A stretch of 64,000 bases of DNA, from the NCBI GenBank assembly GCA_038108155.1, contig JAYNHP010000005.1, positions 7,557-71,556 of the forward strand, read 5' to 3'. This document shows positions 1 to 9,004 of the stretch, piece after piece (the stretch's first letter is position 1; each line of letters starts with the position of its first letter). The notes under the pieces are model-generated. The model was not told where the DNA came from. It worked only from the letters and a program-made list of their open reading frames with translations, and made no database searches. A program made the translations under genes and the position numbers. The DNA comes from MED-G20 sp038108155. Its GTDB lineage: Bacteria; Bacteroidota; Bacteroidia; Flavobacteriales_D; Parvicellaceae.

Positions 1-1
1 A

Positions 2-1417
2 GATTTAGATTCTATTCCCAACCCAAATTATGATAAAGAGGCGAAAAAGAGAAGAGATTTTAGAAAAGTAACTACTCTAACTATTGACCCTGTTGATGCG
101 AAAGATTTTGATGATGCATTGAGTTTCAAAGAGCTAGATGATGAAATAACTGAAATAGGTGTGCATATTGCAGATGTAGGGCATTTTGTAAAAGAAAAAT
201 CTATTATTGACAATGAAGCTTTTCAAAGAGGAAACAGCGTTTATTTAGTGGATAGAGTAATTCCAATGCTCCCTGAAAAACTAAGTAATGTACTATGTTC
301 TTTAAGGCCAAAAGAAGATAAATTAACATTTTCGGTAGTATTTAAAATCAATAAAGAAGGCAAGATTTTAGACACCTGGTTTGGCAAAACAGTTATTCAC
401 TCTAACCATAGATTCACCTATGAAGAAGTACAAGAAATTATTGAAGGCAAAAAAAATACTTTTTCCAAAGAGATAAATGTTCTAAACACCTTGGCTAAAA
501 AAATTCGTTCCAAAAGACTAGATAGTGGAGCACTTAATATTGAAAGTTCTGAAGTTAAATTTCAACTTGATGACAAAGGCACCCCAATTGGAACCTATGT
601 AAAAGTTTCCAAAGAAGCCCATCAGCTAATAGAAGAGTTTATGCTTCTTGCAAATAAATATGTTGCGATAAAAATGGGCAAACCAGCAAAAAACAAACTT
701 GTTTCTCCATTTATTTATAGAGTTCATGATGATCCAAATGAAGAAAAACTCAATGATTTAAAAATATATTTGAAGTCAATGGGGTATGAAATAATAAGAA
801 AGAAAAATAAACCTATTTCTTTTTCTTTAAATGAAGTGATGCAAAAAGCAAAAGAAAGAAAAGAACTTCAGTTAATATCTCCAATGGTGATTAGATCAAT
901 GTCCAAGGCTGTTTATAGCCCTGATAATATAGGACATTATGGTTTGGCATTTCAATATTACACCCATTTTACCTCTCCAATAAGAAGATATGCAGATTTA
1001 ATTGTACACAGAAAGTTAATTAAATCTATAGAAGAGAAAAATACCCACAGTAAAGATCAATTAGAACATACTTGTAACCATATTTCTAAAATGGAAAAAC
1101 AGGCAGTTGATGCAGAAAGAGCATCGATAAAATATATGCAAGTAGTATTTTTAAAAGAGCGTATAGGTCAACAATTTACAGGAATGATATCTGGCCTAAC
1201 AGATTGGGGGATTTATGTTGAACTCCATGAAAATAAGTGTGAGGGCATGATTCCTTTAAACTCCATGAAAGACGATCAGTATTTTTACGATCCTGAAAAA
1301 AAATCCACTACAGGCTATAAAACTCGAAAAACTTATAAAATGGGGCAAGAAGTAAAAATAATTGTCAAAAAAGCAGATTTACATAAAAGACAAATAGACT
1401 TTAAAATTATCCACTAG
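2..1417 (+). CDS. rnr: Ribonuclease R, 3' part (5' end outside window)
   Basis: This is the C-terminal 471 residues of an RNase II/R family 3'-5' exoribonuclease, which degrades structured RNA processively. The frame is open from base 2 with no start, so the gene begins upstream of the window; the first ATG inside (base 119) falls within the catalytic domain and is not the start. The RNB signature IDPVDAKDFDDA, with its metal-binding aspartates, lies at about bases 80-118. The rest of the RNB domain follows (YTHFTSPIRRYADL), then an S1 RNA-binding domain at about residues 390-468 of the fragment. The protein ends directly after S1, without the long basic tail seen in enterobacterial RNase R. 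Its TAG stop overlaps the stop of the convergent protease gene. Confidence 0.95.
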   Translation, partial: DLDSIPNPNYDKEAKKRRDFRKVTTLTIDPVDAKDFDDALSFKELDDEITEIGVHIADVGHFVKEKSIIDNEAFQRGNSVYLVDRVIPMLPEKLSNVLCSLRPKEDKLTFSVVFKINKEGKILDTWFGKTVIHSNHRFTYEEVQEIIEGKKNTFSKEINVLNTLAKKIRSKRLDSGALNIESSEVKFQLDDKGTPIGTYVKVSKEAHQLIEEFMLLANKYVAIKMGKPAKNKLVSPFIYRVHDDPNEEKLNDLKIYLKSMGYEIIRKKNKPISFSLNEVMQKAKERKELQLISPMVIRSMSKAVYSPDNIGHYGLAFQYYTHFTSPIRRYADLIVHRKLIKSIEEKNTHSKDQLEHTCNHISKMEKQAVDAERASIKYMQVVFLKERIGQQFTGMISGLTDWGIYVELHENKCEGMIPLNSMKDDQYFYDPEKKSTTGYKTRKTYKMGQEVKIIVKKADLHKRQIDFKIIH

Positions 1418-3477
1418 TTTTTCATAAAAGACTTTATTAAAATCTCTTCTCCTTGTTTTAGACTTATAGAATAATACCCTTTACTAAGTTTGGAGGTATT
1501 GACTTTAACAATATTTGAGTGGACTTTTTTATTGGATAAAAGTTGTTTTCCCATAATATCAAAAACTGCAAACTCTGAAATTATTTTTGAACTGGAAACA
1601 GTTAAATTATTATTTGCTGGATTTGGAAAAATAGAGACTTCGTTCTTGTTAGAAGTATTAATTGCTGTCGTGTTTTCATAGGAGATGTTAATATTGTCAA
1701 TATATAGGTCATTGCCTCCACCAGATTCAAATTCAAATTTGAATCTGAAATTTTGTACGCAAAATGGGCCTATTAAACTAGTTATAGTGGCCTCTCTCCA
1801 GTCTCCAAATGAAGGTAAAAAGTTGTTTTGATCTGGGGCAGTAATTAGCTGGCTATACTGCAAAATTTTACGTACTGACCAAGTTTTACCACAATCGTTT
1901 GATGCCAGAACTTTTAAATAATCATTGTTGGTAGAATTTTTTCTAGCAAAGGCATATTTAAAATTGAAATACGCTTTGGTAGAATCAGATAAATCAAAGG
2001 TTTTACTTTCCAAAACATGTTTAGTTCCTTCTGCCACACCACTATTTTGAACTTTTAGACAATAAGATCCATTGTAAGAAACCTCATCTGTAACAGACCA
2101 GTTTCCAATATTAGAAATCCATTCTGGAGAACTAAAATTAATATTTTCAAAACCCTCATAGAAAGGCAATTGCTCTCCATTGTAATCCATTACAATGACC
2201 GCATCGTTTTTAAGTTCGGTAAGGAAATTTATACTGTCTCCAGATGAAGTTAAAGAAACATCGAATACTCCAGGTGTTGGGTAAGTAGTATATAGATTTT
2301 CTAAATTAGAAACTGCTGGAATTGCGCCAGAGAAATCCCAACTCCACGAAATTGGATTATGGTAAGAATAATCTTGAAAATACAAACTATCTCCGGAGCA
2401 AGTAATGTATCTGTTGGCGAAAAAATCAGCTTTGCAAAAAGGAGCTGTTGTATCTATGCCCGTTGCTAAATGATTTGCTGCAGTAATCAAATTAGATCTT
2501 CCCCCAAGGCTTGATGTAACAGCTGTTCTCATTCGTGCTTTTTGACCTAAAGTGAACATCTTTCTACATGGGCTGTACTCCATATGATTCTCAATGTTAG
2601 CTACCGGCCCACAAGTTGTTTCATTATAATTACACCACTGAGATCCAATGGTATTGGGGGTGTCTGCTACTCCGTCATCTGAGCTACAGTTAGATGCAAG
2701 CCCCGGTTCATTGGTACTCCCCCATGTGTGTGGTAGATTTAGCCAATGTCCAACTTCGTGGACAAATGTTTTACTTCCAGAAGGATTCCCGGTTCCAATA
2801 CTTCCACAATAATCGTGTCTTAACCAAATTCCATTATTCATGGTATTTCCAAAAAAGGAGGAAGGATAATAGGTATAACCTGCAATTCCTGTTCCTACTG
2901 AACCACAAACAAAAACATTTAAATACTTATCTCCAGGCCAATTGCCCTGAAATACATCGTTATACATCATAACAGCATCTACCTGGTCAGATCCATTAAT
3001 ATCCCCATTGTTGTAGGAATAAGGGGTTTGTGTCATTGTAACTCCACTAAAACAAGTACCGTCAGGAGCCTTAGTTGCTAAAACAAACTCTACTTCAATA
3101 TCTGCAATTAGTGGTTTAAACAATGAGTCAACTGTGGCTGTATCTGCTCTTAGAGCTCTTAAATCTCTATTAAGAATCGCGAGTGCATCTAAAACTTGTG
3201 ATCTGTCAATTTTCTCCACTCCATTATTGTGAACTATATGAAAAACAACTGGAATTTTATACAAAACACCCTTATTTTGATTCCCAGATGAATATTGAGT
3301 ATTGGTACTAATTCTTTGTTCTTGTTCGTATAAGCTCTTAAAAGTTGAATCTTTTAATAATTTGGATAATATTATATGGTGGCCACAAGAAAAATCTTGA
3401 GACTGGGCAATAAGATTGGTATTTTCATAAAATGAAATTACTAGTAACAATGATAAGAATTGAAATATTTTTTTCAT
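1414..3477 (-). CDS. Secreted M43 (pappalysin-type) zinc metalloprotease with T9SS sorting domain
   Basis: A 687-aa exported protease. It has an N-terminal signal peptide ending near ...NLIAQ, and the metzincin zinc motif HEVGHWLNLPH at residues 240-250 (H240, E241, H244, H250) followed by TWG, typical of peptidase family M43. A PKD-like segment (about 345-430) and a beta-rich region follow. The last ~75 residues form a type A T9SS C-terminal domain (IFPNPANN..., GYYSISL), which sends the protein through the type IX system to the surface or medium. The substrate cannot be read from sequence. It is the last gene of the minus-strand run, 54 bp after the exonuclease gene. Its TAG stop overlaps the rnr stop (CTAG). 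Confidence 0.9.
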   Translation of the reverse strand: MKKIFQFLSLLLVISFYENTNLIAQSQDFSCGHHIILSKLLKDSTFKSLYEQEQRISTNTQYSSGNQNKGVLYKIPVVFHIVHNNGVEKIDRSQVLDALAILNRDLRALRADTATVDSLFKPLIADIEVEFVLATKAPDGTCFSGVTMTQTPYSYNNGDINGSDQVDAVMMYNDVFQGNWPGDKYLNVFVCGSVGTGIAGYTYYPSSFFGNTMNNGIWLRHDYCGSIGTGNPSGSKTFVHEVGHWLNLPHTWGSTNEPGLASNCSSDDGVADTPNTIGSQWCNYNETTCGPVANIENHMEYSPCRKMFTLGQKARMRTAVTSSLGGRSNLITAANHLATGIDTTAPFCKADFFANRYITCSGDSLYFQDYSYHNPISWSWDFSGAIPAVSNLENLYTTYPTPGVFDVSLTSSGDSINFLTELKNDAVIVMDYNGEQLPFYEGFENINFSSPEWISNIGNWSVTDEVSYNGSYCLKVQNSGVAEGTKHVLESKTFDLSDSTKAYFNFKYAFARKNSTNNDYLKVLASNDCGKTWSVRKILQYSQLITAPDQNNFLPSFGDWREATITSLIGPFCVQNFRFKFEFESGGGNDLYIDNINISYENTTAINTSNKNEVSIFPNPANNNLTVSSSKIISEFAVFDIMGKQLLSNKKVHSNIVKVNTSKLSKGYYSISLKQGEEILIKSFMKN

Positions 3478-3531
3478 ATATGGTTAAAGTTATAAAACTG
3501 ATTTATAATAATACCTTACAAATTAAAATAA

Positions 3532-4251
3532 TCAAGCAATCTGTATAAATTCTTCATCAATTAATGGATCACCTTGGTATTTTCTAAATAACTGAATTGT
3601 GGCAACTACATCTTTTTCACAATATTGAATAATTCTATCTAAATCTTTGTCCTGATAAAAGACTTTTGCTACTTGACTACCATCCATATCGTCTTTTGGG
3701 GTTGGTATTTTAAACACATAAGTTAGTAAATCTAAAGAAGTGTAGTTTTTAAAATCTCCAAATTTCCATAGCTCCATAGTATCTAAATGTTTTATTTCCC
3801 AAGGTTTTTTCCCAGAAACATTTAGCATGTAAGGAATTTTTAAATTGTTAATTAAAATCCTTCTGCATAAAAATGGGATGTCAAACTCTTTACCGTTATG
3901 AGCACAAAATAAGAAATCTGGACTATTATAATAGCTATTTAAAAGATCTAAAAATTCTTGGAGAAGAATTATTTCGTCTTCGTTTGCTATGCTTTTAATA
4001 CGGATCTGAGTTTCTCCCTCTTTTTGCAAAACAAATCCTAGAGATATACAAACTACTTTTCCAAATTCAGCATAAATTCCTGCTTTTTCGTACACTTCTT
4101 CGGCATTTAAGTTCTCTCTTTCCTGTATAAATCTTGTTTTTCTGTCCCACAATCCTTGTCCTCTTTCATCTAGCTCTTTATAGTCAAAAGTTAGAGGAAC
4201 CGTTTCAATATCAAAAAAAAGAATCTTACTGTAGTTGACGTTTTTAAGCAT
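3532..4251 (-). CDS. PolB-like 3'-5' exonuclease (DNA_pol_B_exo2 family)
   Basis: A 239-aa stand-alone DEDD-type exonuclease. Motif I is FFDIETVPL (D14, E16), motif II is AHNGKEFDIPFL, and motif III is YCEKDVVATIQLF with the final Asp. The order and spacing match the predicted PolB-related 3'-5' exonuclease family widespread in Bacteroidota, which acts on nucleic acid ends; the cellular role is not established. No polymerase domain is attached. The ATG start lies three bases after the lipB stop, so the gene is probably translated from the same transcript. Confidence 0.85.
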   Translation of the reverse strand: MLKNVNYSKILFFDIETVPLTFDYKELDERGQGLWDRKTRFIQERENLNAEEVYEKAGIYAEFGKVVCISLGFVLQKEGETQIRIKSIANEDEIILLQEFLDLLNSYYNSPDFLFCAHNGKEFDIPFLCRRILINNLKIPYMLNVSGKKPWEIKHLDTMELWKFGDFKNYTSLDLLTYVFKIPTPKDDMDGSQVAKVFYQDKDLDRIIQYCEKDVVATIQLFRKYQGDPLIDEEFIQIA

Positions 4252-4254
4252 AAT

Positions 4255-4965
4255 TTATTTCTTGTCTATCCAATTAATACCAAATAAAATCTTGAAATTT
4301 TTTTTGAACCGAATCTTCAACTCTTCCATATCAATTTCTTGATTGGTTTCTTTTTGCAAAGAGGTTACAGATTTATCCTCAATACCGCAAGGAACTATAT
4401 GCTTAAAATAATCTAGATTTGAGTTAATATTAAATCCTATGCCATGCATAGTAACCCAACGACTACATTTTACTCCAATTGCACAAATTTTTCTAGGAGT
4501 TTCTTTTTTATCATCTACCCAAACTCCAGTAAGCCCCTCTAGCCTTTGTCCAACAATGCCATAATCTTGGAGTGTTAATATTACAGTCTCTTCTAAAAGC
4601 CTTAAATATTTATGGATATCAGAAAAAAAATAATCTAAGTCTAAAATTGGATAAACTACCAATTGTCCTGGGCCATGATATGTAATATCTCCTCCTCTGT
4701 TGATTTTATAAAAAGATATATTCTTTTCTTTTCTTTTATGACCATCAATCAAAAGATTTTTCAAGTCACCACTTTTGCCCAAGGTATAGACGTGGGGATG
4801 CTCACAAAAAATTAAATGGTTTTTAGTAGAAACGGAATTATCAGGGAACTTTCTATTTTGAATTTTCAGCTGTACAGTAGCATCAAATAGCTTAGTCTGA
4901 TAATCCCAACATTGTTTATAGTCTATTAGTCCTAAATCCTCTAATTCAACCTCTGTTTGGTTCAT
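4255..4965 (-). CDS. lipB: Octanoyl-[acyl-carrier-protein]:protein N-octanoyltransferase (LipB)
   Basis: A 236-aa LipB that moves octanoate from acyl-ACP to lipoyl domains of 2-oxoacid dehydrogenases and the glycine cleavage system, the first step of lipoate synthesis. The signature RGGDITYHGPGQLVVYP is at about residues 90-106. The catalytic lysine is in RKICAIG (K159), and the acyl-accepting cysteine is in HIVPCGIED (C193), both present. Length is normal for the family. The ATG overlaps the TGA of the upstream isomerase gene (ATGA), which suggests translational coupling. Confidence 0.95.
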   Translation of the reverse strand: MNQTEVELEDLGLIDYKQCWDYQTKLFDATVQLKIQNRKFPDNSVSTKNHLIFCEHPHVYTLGKSGDLKNLLIDGHKRKEKNISFYKINRGGDITYHGPGQLVVYPILDLDYFFSDIHKYLRLLEETVILTLQDYGIVGQRLEGLTGVWVDDKKETPRKICAIGVKCSRWVTMHGIGFNINSNLDYFKHIVPCGIEDKSVTSLQKETNQEIDMEELKIRFKKNFKILFGINWIDKK

Positions 4966-5945
4966 ATTTTGGCTAATTCGGCCTTTAAAAAATTTATTAC
5001 TTCAACTTCAACATCGTCAACATTGTAAAGTTCTGCTAAGTAAACAGATATCCAATCCCCCAATAAAATATGGTAAAAAGTTTGAGCCAAGAAAGTATCT
5101 CCTTTCGCATTAAACTCTAGAACAGTAGAAGTATGTTTTTTAAAGATGTCTTTACATATATCAATCCTAACCGATGAACGTGGATGCTCATAAGAAGATC
5201 TGAAAATTATTACTGCATATTCTTCTTTTCCTCCAGCCCAGCCAACAAGTTCATTGTGATTCATTTCGGGAAAAACATGTGCCCATCCCAGTGCTTTAGA
5301 ATTTTCGTTAATCTGCTGTTTGAATCTTACTATTACACCCTCCATGGAGGATTCAGAATAAGTAACAAATGTTTTATTATGTAACGCTTTAGCGGTTTTC
5401 TTTGCAGTAGAAATTATATCCTCAACTTCTTTATCTAGGAGGGTAACTGCTGATTTGGTCTGCTCTACATAATCGTCATTGATAAATCCATAATGATTGA
5501 AAAGAAATAGTTGCTGAATAACAGAATAAGTAAGCATTGCTCTAGGAGAAAATGCTTTTGGTAAAATTAAAAGGTTGTAATCGTTTTCTTTGGCAATTTC
5601 AGCTAGTTTTCCACCATGAGTTATACAAGCTATTTCAGAATTTGCTTCCTGAGCAACTTTTAATGCTTCAAGAGTTTCTTCGGTATTTCCAGAAAAACTT
5701 GAAACAATAACTAAAGTATTTTCATTAATAAATTTTGGCATTGTGTAATCGTTGTTAATTACAGCTGGTATTTTAAGTTGATCTGCTACTATTTGAGTAG
5801 CAATTTTCCCACCAATGCCAGAGCCTCCCAACCCAGTAATTACAATGTTGTTTATTTGATTTTTAGAAGGCTTTAAATTTGCCTTTTCACCAATTTCTAA
5901 TGCTTCTGATAATTGTGTTGTAAATTGTTTTACTAGTCTTCTCAT
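4962..5945 (-). CDS. Bifunctional phosphoglucose/phosphomannose isomerase (SIS family)
   Basis: A 327-aa sugar isomerase with two SIS domains. It shows GLGGSGIGGKIA near residue 37, SSFSGNTEETL near 82 and EMNHNELVGW in the C-terminal half. This is the short bifunctional PGI/PMI family, which interconverts glucose-6-P or mannose-6-P with fructose-6-P, and not the ~550-aa classical PGI. Substrate range is inferred from the family. It sits 9 bp after the RidA gene and overlaps lipB by 4 bp. Confidence 0.88.
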   Translation of the reverse strand: MRRLVKQFTTQLSEALEIGEKANLKPSKNQINNIVITGLGGSGIGGKIATQIVADQLKIPAVINNDYTMPKFINENTLVIVSSFSGNTEETLEALKVAQEANSEIACITHGGKLAEIAKENDYNLLILPKAFSPRAMLTYSVIQQLFLFNHYGFINDDYVEQTKSAVTLLDKEVEDIISTAKKTAKALHNKTFVTYSESSMEGVIVRFKQQINENSKALGWAHVFPEMNHNELVGWAGGKEEYAVIIFRSSYEHPRSSVRIDICKDIFKKHTSTVLEFNAKGDTFLAQTFYHILLGDWISVYLAELYNVDDVEVEVINFLKAELAKI

Positions 5946-5954
5946 TTTTATTTT

Positions 5955-6383
5955 TTATATAGTTGCTATACACTTTAATTCTATTGCAATTGGTGTTGGT
6001 AAAGAGTCAATTGCAACGGTTGTTCTACATGGTTGATTTTCTTTGAAATAGGAAGCATAAATCTCATTAAATTTTTTGAAATCTCGTTTCATATCCACTA
6101 AAAAAACGGTAATATCTACTAATTTCTCCCATGAAGATCCGCTTTCTTCTAAAATAGTTTTAACATTTTGAAAAACACTGTGACATTGAGCCTCAAAATC
6201 AAATGTTTTAAAATTTCCATTATGATCTATCTCCAGCCCAGGAACAAAAGAATCATTGGCGTCTGAGTTTGCTTTTCTTGGTCCAACTCCAGAGAGAAAT
6301 AATAGATTGCCAACTTTTCTAGCGTGTGGGTATAGCCCTACTGGTTTTGGTGCTTTTTCGGAATTTATTTGTGATGAATCCAT
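5955..6383 (-). CDS. RidA-family protein, likely 2-aminomuconate deaminase
   Basis: A 142-aa YjgF/YER057c/UK114 (RidA) protein. The segments LLFLSGVGPRKA near the N-terminus, EAQCHSVFQNVKTILEESGSSW in the middle (split in the fold) and LPTPIAIELK at the end resemble the RidA subgroup described as 2-aminomuconate deaminases more than the imine-deaminating RidA of E. coli. That enzyme releases ammonia from 2-aminomuconate in the kynurenine/3-hydroxyanthranilate route of tryptophan breakdown. The next gene upstream, 26 bp away, encodes a matching semialdehyde dehydrogenase, which supports the call. A generic RidA role is the alternative. Confidence 0.78.
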   Translation of the reverse strand: MDSSQINSEKAPKPVGLYPHARKVGNLLFLSGVGPRKANSDANDSFVPGLEIDHNGNFKTFDFEAQCHSVFQNVKTILEESGSSWEKLVDITVFLVDMKRDFKKFNEIYASYFKENQPCRTTVAIDSLPTPIAIELKCIATI

Positions 6384-6409
6384 AAAATATTTAATAATTA
6401 ACTTCGAAA

Positions 6410-7855
6410 TTAATCATAACTTATACATACATTGGTAGTTTCAGTGAAAAAGTTCAATGCATAATTTCCTCCTTCTCTGCCAACTCCTGATTCCTTCATT
6501 CCCCCAAAAGGAGTTCGCAGGTCTCTAACCAACCAACAGTTTATCCAAACAATTCCAGAATCTAATTTTAATGCCATTCTATTTGCTCTTTTTAAATTAG
6601 AAGTCCAAACCATACTGCACAATCCATACTTAGTACTATTTGCAAAATTTAAAACTTCTTCTTCACTATCAAACGGAGTTAAAGTTACTACAGGCCCAAA
6701 AATTTCTTCTTGATTTGTTGAACAGTCAGGGCTAAGACCTTCAAAAACAGTTGGCTCTAGAAAATATCCATATGAGCATCTGCCTTTTGGAATAAATATA
6801 TTTCCTCCAGCTAATAGAATTCCACCATCTTTTTTGGCAACTTCAATATGGCTTAGAACTTTTTCCAAATGTTGCTGTGAAACTAAAGCGCCAATTTTTG
6901 AAGATTTTTCTAATGGATCTCCAATTGTTAAAGTCTTTACTTTTGCAAGAAATTTTTCTTTAAAAACCTTATAAATTTTTCTCTCAACAAATATTCTTGA
7001 ACCACAAAGACAAATTTGACCTTGGTTAGAAAATGAACTTAAGACAGAGCTAGAAACAGCTTTTTCTAAATCACAATCAGCGAAAATAATATTTGGGTTT
7101 TTGCCGCCTAATTCTAAACTTAGTTTTTTAAACATAGGGGCAGCAACTTCGGCAATTTTTTGACCTGTTAATGTTCCTCCAGTAAAAGAAATAGCTTTAA
7201 TATTGGGATGTTTGGTAATCTCATAACCAACTTTTGGTCCTGACCCGTGAACAATATTTAAAACCCCCTTGGGCAAACCAGCATCTATACAAATTTTTGA
7301 AAACAAGAAAGCTGTCATTGGAGTAATTTCAGATGGTTTTGCAACAACTGTATTTCCTGTGGCTAAGGCAGGTGCGATTTTCCAAGTAAATAAATAAAGT
7401 GGAAGATTCCAGGGAGAGATACATGCAACAACTCCAATTGGCTTTCTTAAAGTGTAATTAATAGCCACTTGACTCATTTGGTGGCTTTCAGAATTTTCAT
7501 GAAGAATTGCACTAGCAAAAAAAGACATGTTAGTAGCTGCTCTTGGGATATCTACTTTCTTTGCAAGAGCCAAGGGCTTTCCGTTATCTACAGATTCTGC
7601 ATAAGCTAAATCAGCTTGCCTCTCTAGAATTAGATCTGCAATTCTTTGTAAGACAGTTGCTCTTTCCTTTACGGTTGAATTACTCCACGTTGGAAATGCA
7701 TTTTTTGCTGCTTTCTGAGCATTCTCAACATCTTTTTTAGTGGAATCTGGAATTAAACTGTAAACTTCTCCAATAGATGGGTTGTAGTTGTCCAACCATT
7801 GGTTACTCATGGGCTCAACTAGCTCTCCGTTAATATAATTTAATATTTTATCCAT
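6410..7855 (-). CDS. Aldehyde dehydrogenase, likely 2-aminomuconic (hydroxymuconic) semialdehyde dehydrogenase
   Basis: A 481-aa NAD(P)-dependent aldehyde dehydrogenase of normal length. The cofactor-binding PWNLPL is at 148-153, the general base is E248 in LELGGKN, and the catalytic cysteine is C282 in GQICLCGSR. The GQICLCGSRIFVE segment and the RidA-type deaminase that follows favour the 2-aminomuconate 6-semialdehyde dehydrogenase subgroup: oxidation of the semialdehyde to 2-aminomuconate, which the deaminase then uses. The start lies 1 bp after the stop of a small lipoprotein gene. Earlier kynurenine pathway genes are not in the window. Confidence 0.85.
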   Translation of the reverse strand: MDKILNYINGELVEPMSNQWLDNYNPSIGEVYSLIPDSTKKDVENAQKAAKNAFPTWSNSTVKERATVLQRIADLILERQADLAYAESVDNGKPLALAKKVDIPRAATNMSFFASAILHENSESHQMSQVAINYTLRKPIGVVACISPWNLPLYLFTWKIAPALATGNTVVAKPSEITPMTAFLFSKICIDAGLPKGVLNIVHGSGPKVGYEITKHPNIKAISFTGGTLTGQKIAEVAAPMFKKLSLELGGKNPNIIFADCDLEKAVSSSVLSSFSNQGQICLCGSRIFVERKIYKVFKEKFLAKVKTLTIGDPLEKSSKIGALVSQQHLEKVLSHIEVAKKDGGILLAGGNIFIPKGRCSYGYFLEPTVFEGLSPDCSTNQEEIFGPVVTLTPFDSEEEVLNFANSTKYGLCSMVWTSNLKRANRMALKLDSGIVWINCWLVRDLRTPFGGMKESGVGREGGNYALNFFTETTNVCISYD

Positions 7856-7856
7856 A

Positions 7857-8096
7857 CTATTGACAGCGACTATATGCGCGTTGAAATTTTATTTGTTCTG
7901 ACTCGCTTTTTTCCAATTGATTTAAAATGTCAATATATAAAACATTACATGAGTCTGTCCAAAAATTAATCTCCACTTCTTCTTGTGCTCTGTGTAATTG
8001 AGTATAACAGTTGCATAATTTATCTGCCATTGGATGTTTTTCCTGACAAGAGAAAAATAAAGCTGAAAATATTACAATACAAAAGAGATGTCTCAT
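7857..8096 (-). CDS. Small putative lipoprotein
   Basis: A 79-aa protein of unknown function. Its N-terminus is a short hydrophobic signal ending in the lipobox-like LFFSC (C17). The mature part is about 60 residues, mostly charged and predicted helical, with three more cysteines (NCY, SCN, SRC near the end) that could form disulfides in the periplasm. It is packed between the YD-type exported protein (11 bp) and the aldehyde dehydrogenase (1 bp), so it is likely co-transcribed, but nothing ties it to the catabolic pathway. Confidence 0.7.
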   Translation of the reverse strand: MRHLFCIVIFSALFFSCQEKHPMADKLCNCYTQLHRAQEEVEINFWTDSCNVLYIDILNQLEKSESEQIKFQRAYSRCQ

Positions 8097-8107
8097 GCAA
8101 TATAAAA

Positions 8108-9004
8108 TTAGTTATAAAATTCAGGTTTATACTTAATAATTGTAATCAAATTAGAAACTAAGTCCTGGGATAATATAGTTTTTAAAATTAAAGTGGAGGG
8201 GTCGTATAAAAGTTCTTTGTGAATTACTCTTACATTGTCTTTGTATTCGTCCATAAAAGTAACATTGCCCCATTCATCATAATCGTACCTAAGCTCCTTT
8301 ATTGGAGTTTCATTTTCGTTGATAAAATATTGAATAGATTTTAAATATCCTCTGTCATTGTAAGTGTATTTTTCTTGCTTTGTGCTATTAGATATTAATA
8401 GTCTAGTATGCATTTTGAATAAGTAATTAAAACTATCGTAATAGTAAATTTGTCGTTGGTAAGGTCTGCCGTTACTATTTAAAGTAGTCACCTCAGTGAT
8501 AGAGTCTTTTTCCTCATAAAGGTAACTTTCTTCAAAAATTACATACCTCTCTTCTAACTTAAAATTCATTTTACTTTTAGAAGCATTTTTTTCTCTTGAA
8601 TATGTTTTGTTAATTAATTTTCCTTGATCATCGTATTTTTTGGTGTAAGAGTAAAAACCATAGGAGTCGCTAACCCTAAAAATAGTATTCTCATTTTTTA
8701 AGTTGTATTCATAAAATGTAAATGTTGTATCCGGTTTATTTTTATTTTTTGAAGACAAATAATGAATAGTCAAATTTCCATTTTCATTAAAAATATAGGC
8801 CTCTTTTTTCCCCGAGCTTTTTATAGATCCAAGTTCTTTTTTAGAAGAAATTGTCCCAGTTATAGACTTTAATTTAACAGATCTGATATATTTTTCATTA
8901 AAAAAAGGAGTCTCTGTAAAAATTTGCCCTGACTCATTTTTGATCATTTGAGCAAATAATTGATTGATAGAAAGACAAAATAACAGCAAAATAAATCTGT
9001 TCAT
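8108..9004 (-). CDS. Exported protein with YD/RHS-like repeats, unknown function
   Basis: About 298 aa starting at ATG 9004. That start gives a clean signal peptide (MNRFILLLFCLSINQLFAQ) and an ATGA overlap with the upstream gene; the frame is open 16 codons further up but that would bury the signal peptide. The mature protein is rich in Tyr-containing beta hairpins such as YEYNLKNE, YTYNDRGYLKSI and YDYDEWGNV, which resemble degenerate YD/RHS or MORN-like repeats found in secreted Bacteroidota proteins. No catalytic motif and no T9SS sorting tail are visible. Confidence 0.7.
   Translation of the reverse strand: MNRFILLLFCLSINQLFAQMIKNESGQIFTETPFFNEKYIRSVKLKSITGTISSKKELGSIKSSGKKEAYIFNENGNLTIHYLSSKNKNKPDTTFTFYEYNLKNENTIFRVSDSYGFYSYTKKYDDQGKLINKTYSREKNASKSKMNFKLEERYVIFEESYLYEEKDSITEVTTLNSNGRPYQRQIYYYDSFNYLFKMHTRLLISNSTKQEKYTYNDRGYLKSIQYFINENETPIKELRYDYDEWGNVTFMDEYKDNVRVIHKELLYDPSTLILKTILSQDLVSNLITIIKYKPEFYN

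Noticed and set aside
1490..2972. Plus-strand open frames of 63 and 92 aa opposite the M43 protease
   Set aside because: They overlap conserved protease and sorting-domain sequence in the other strand and have no start context or homology signs.
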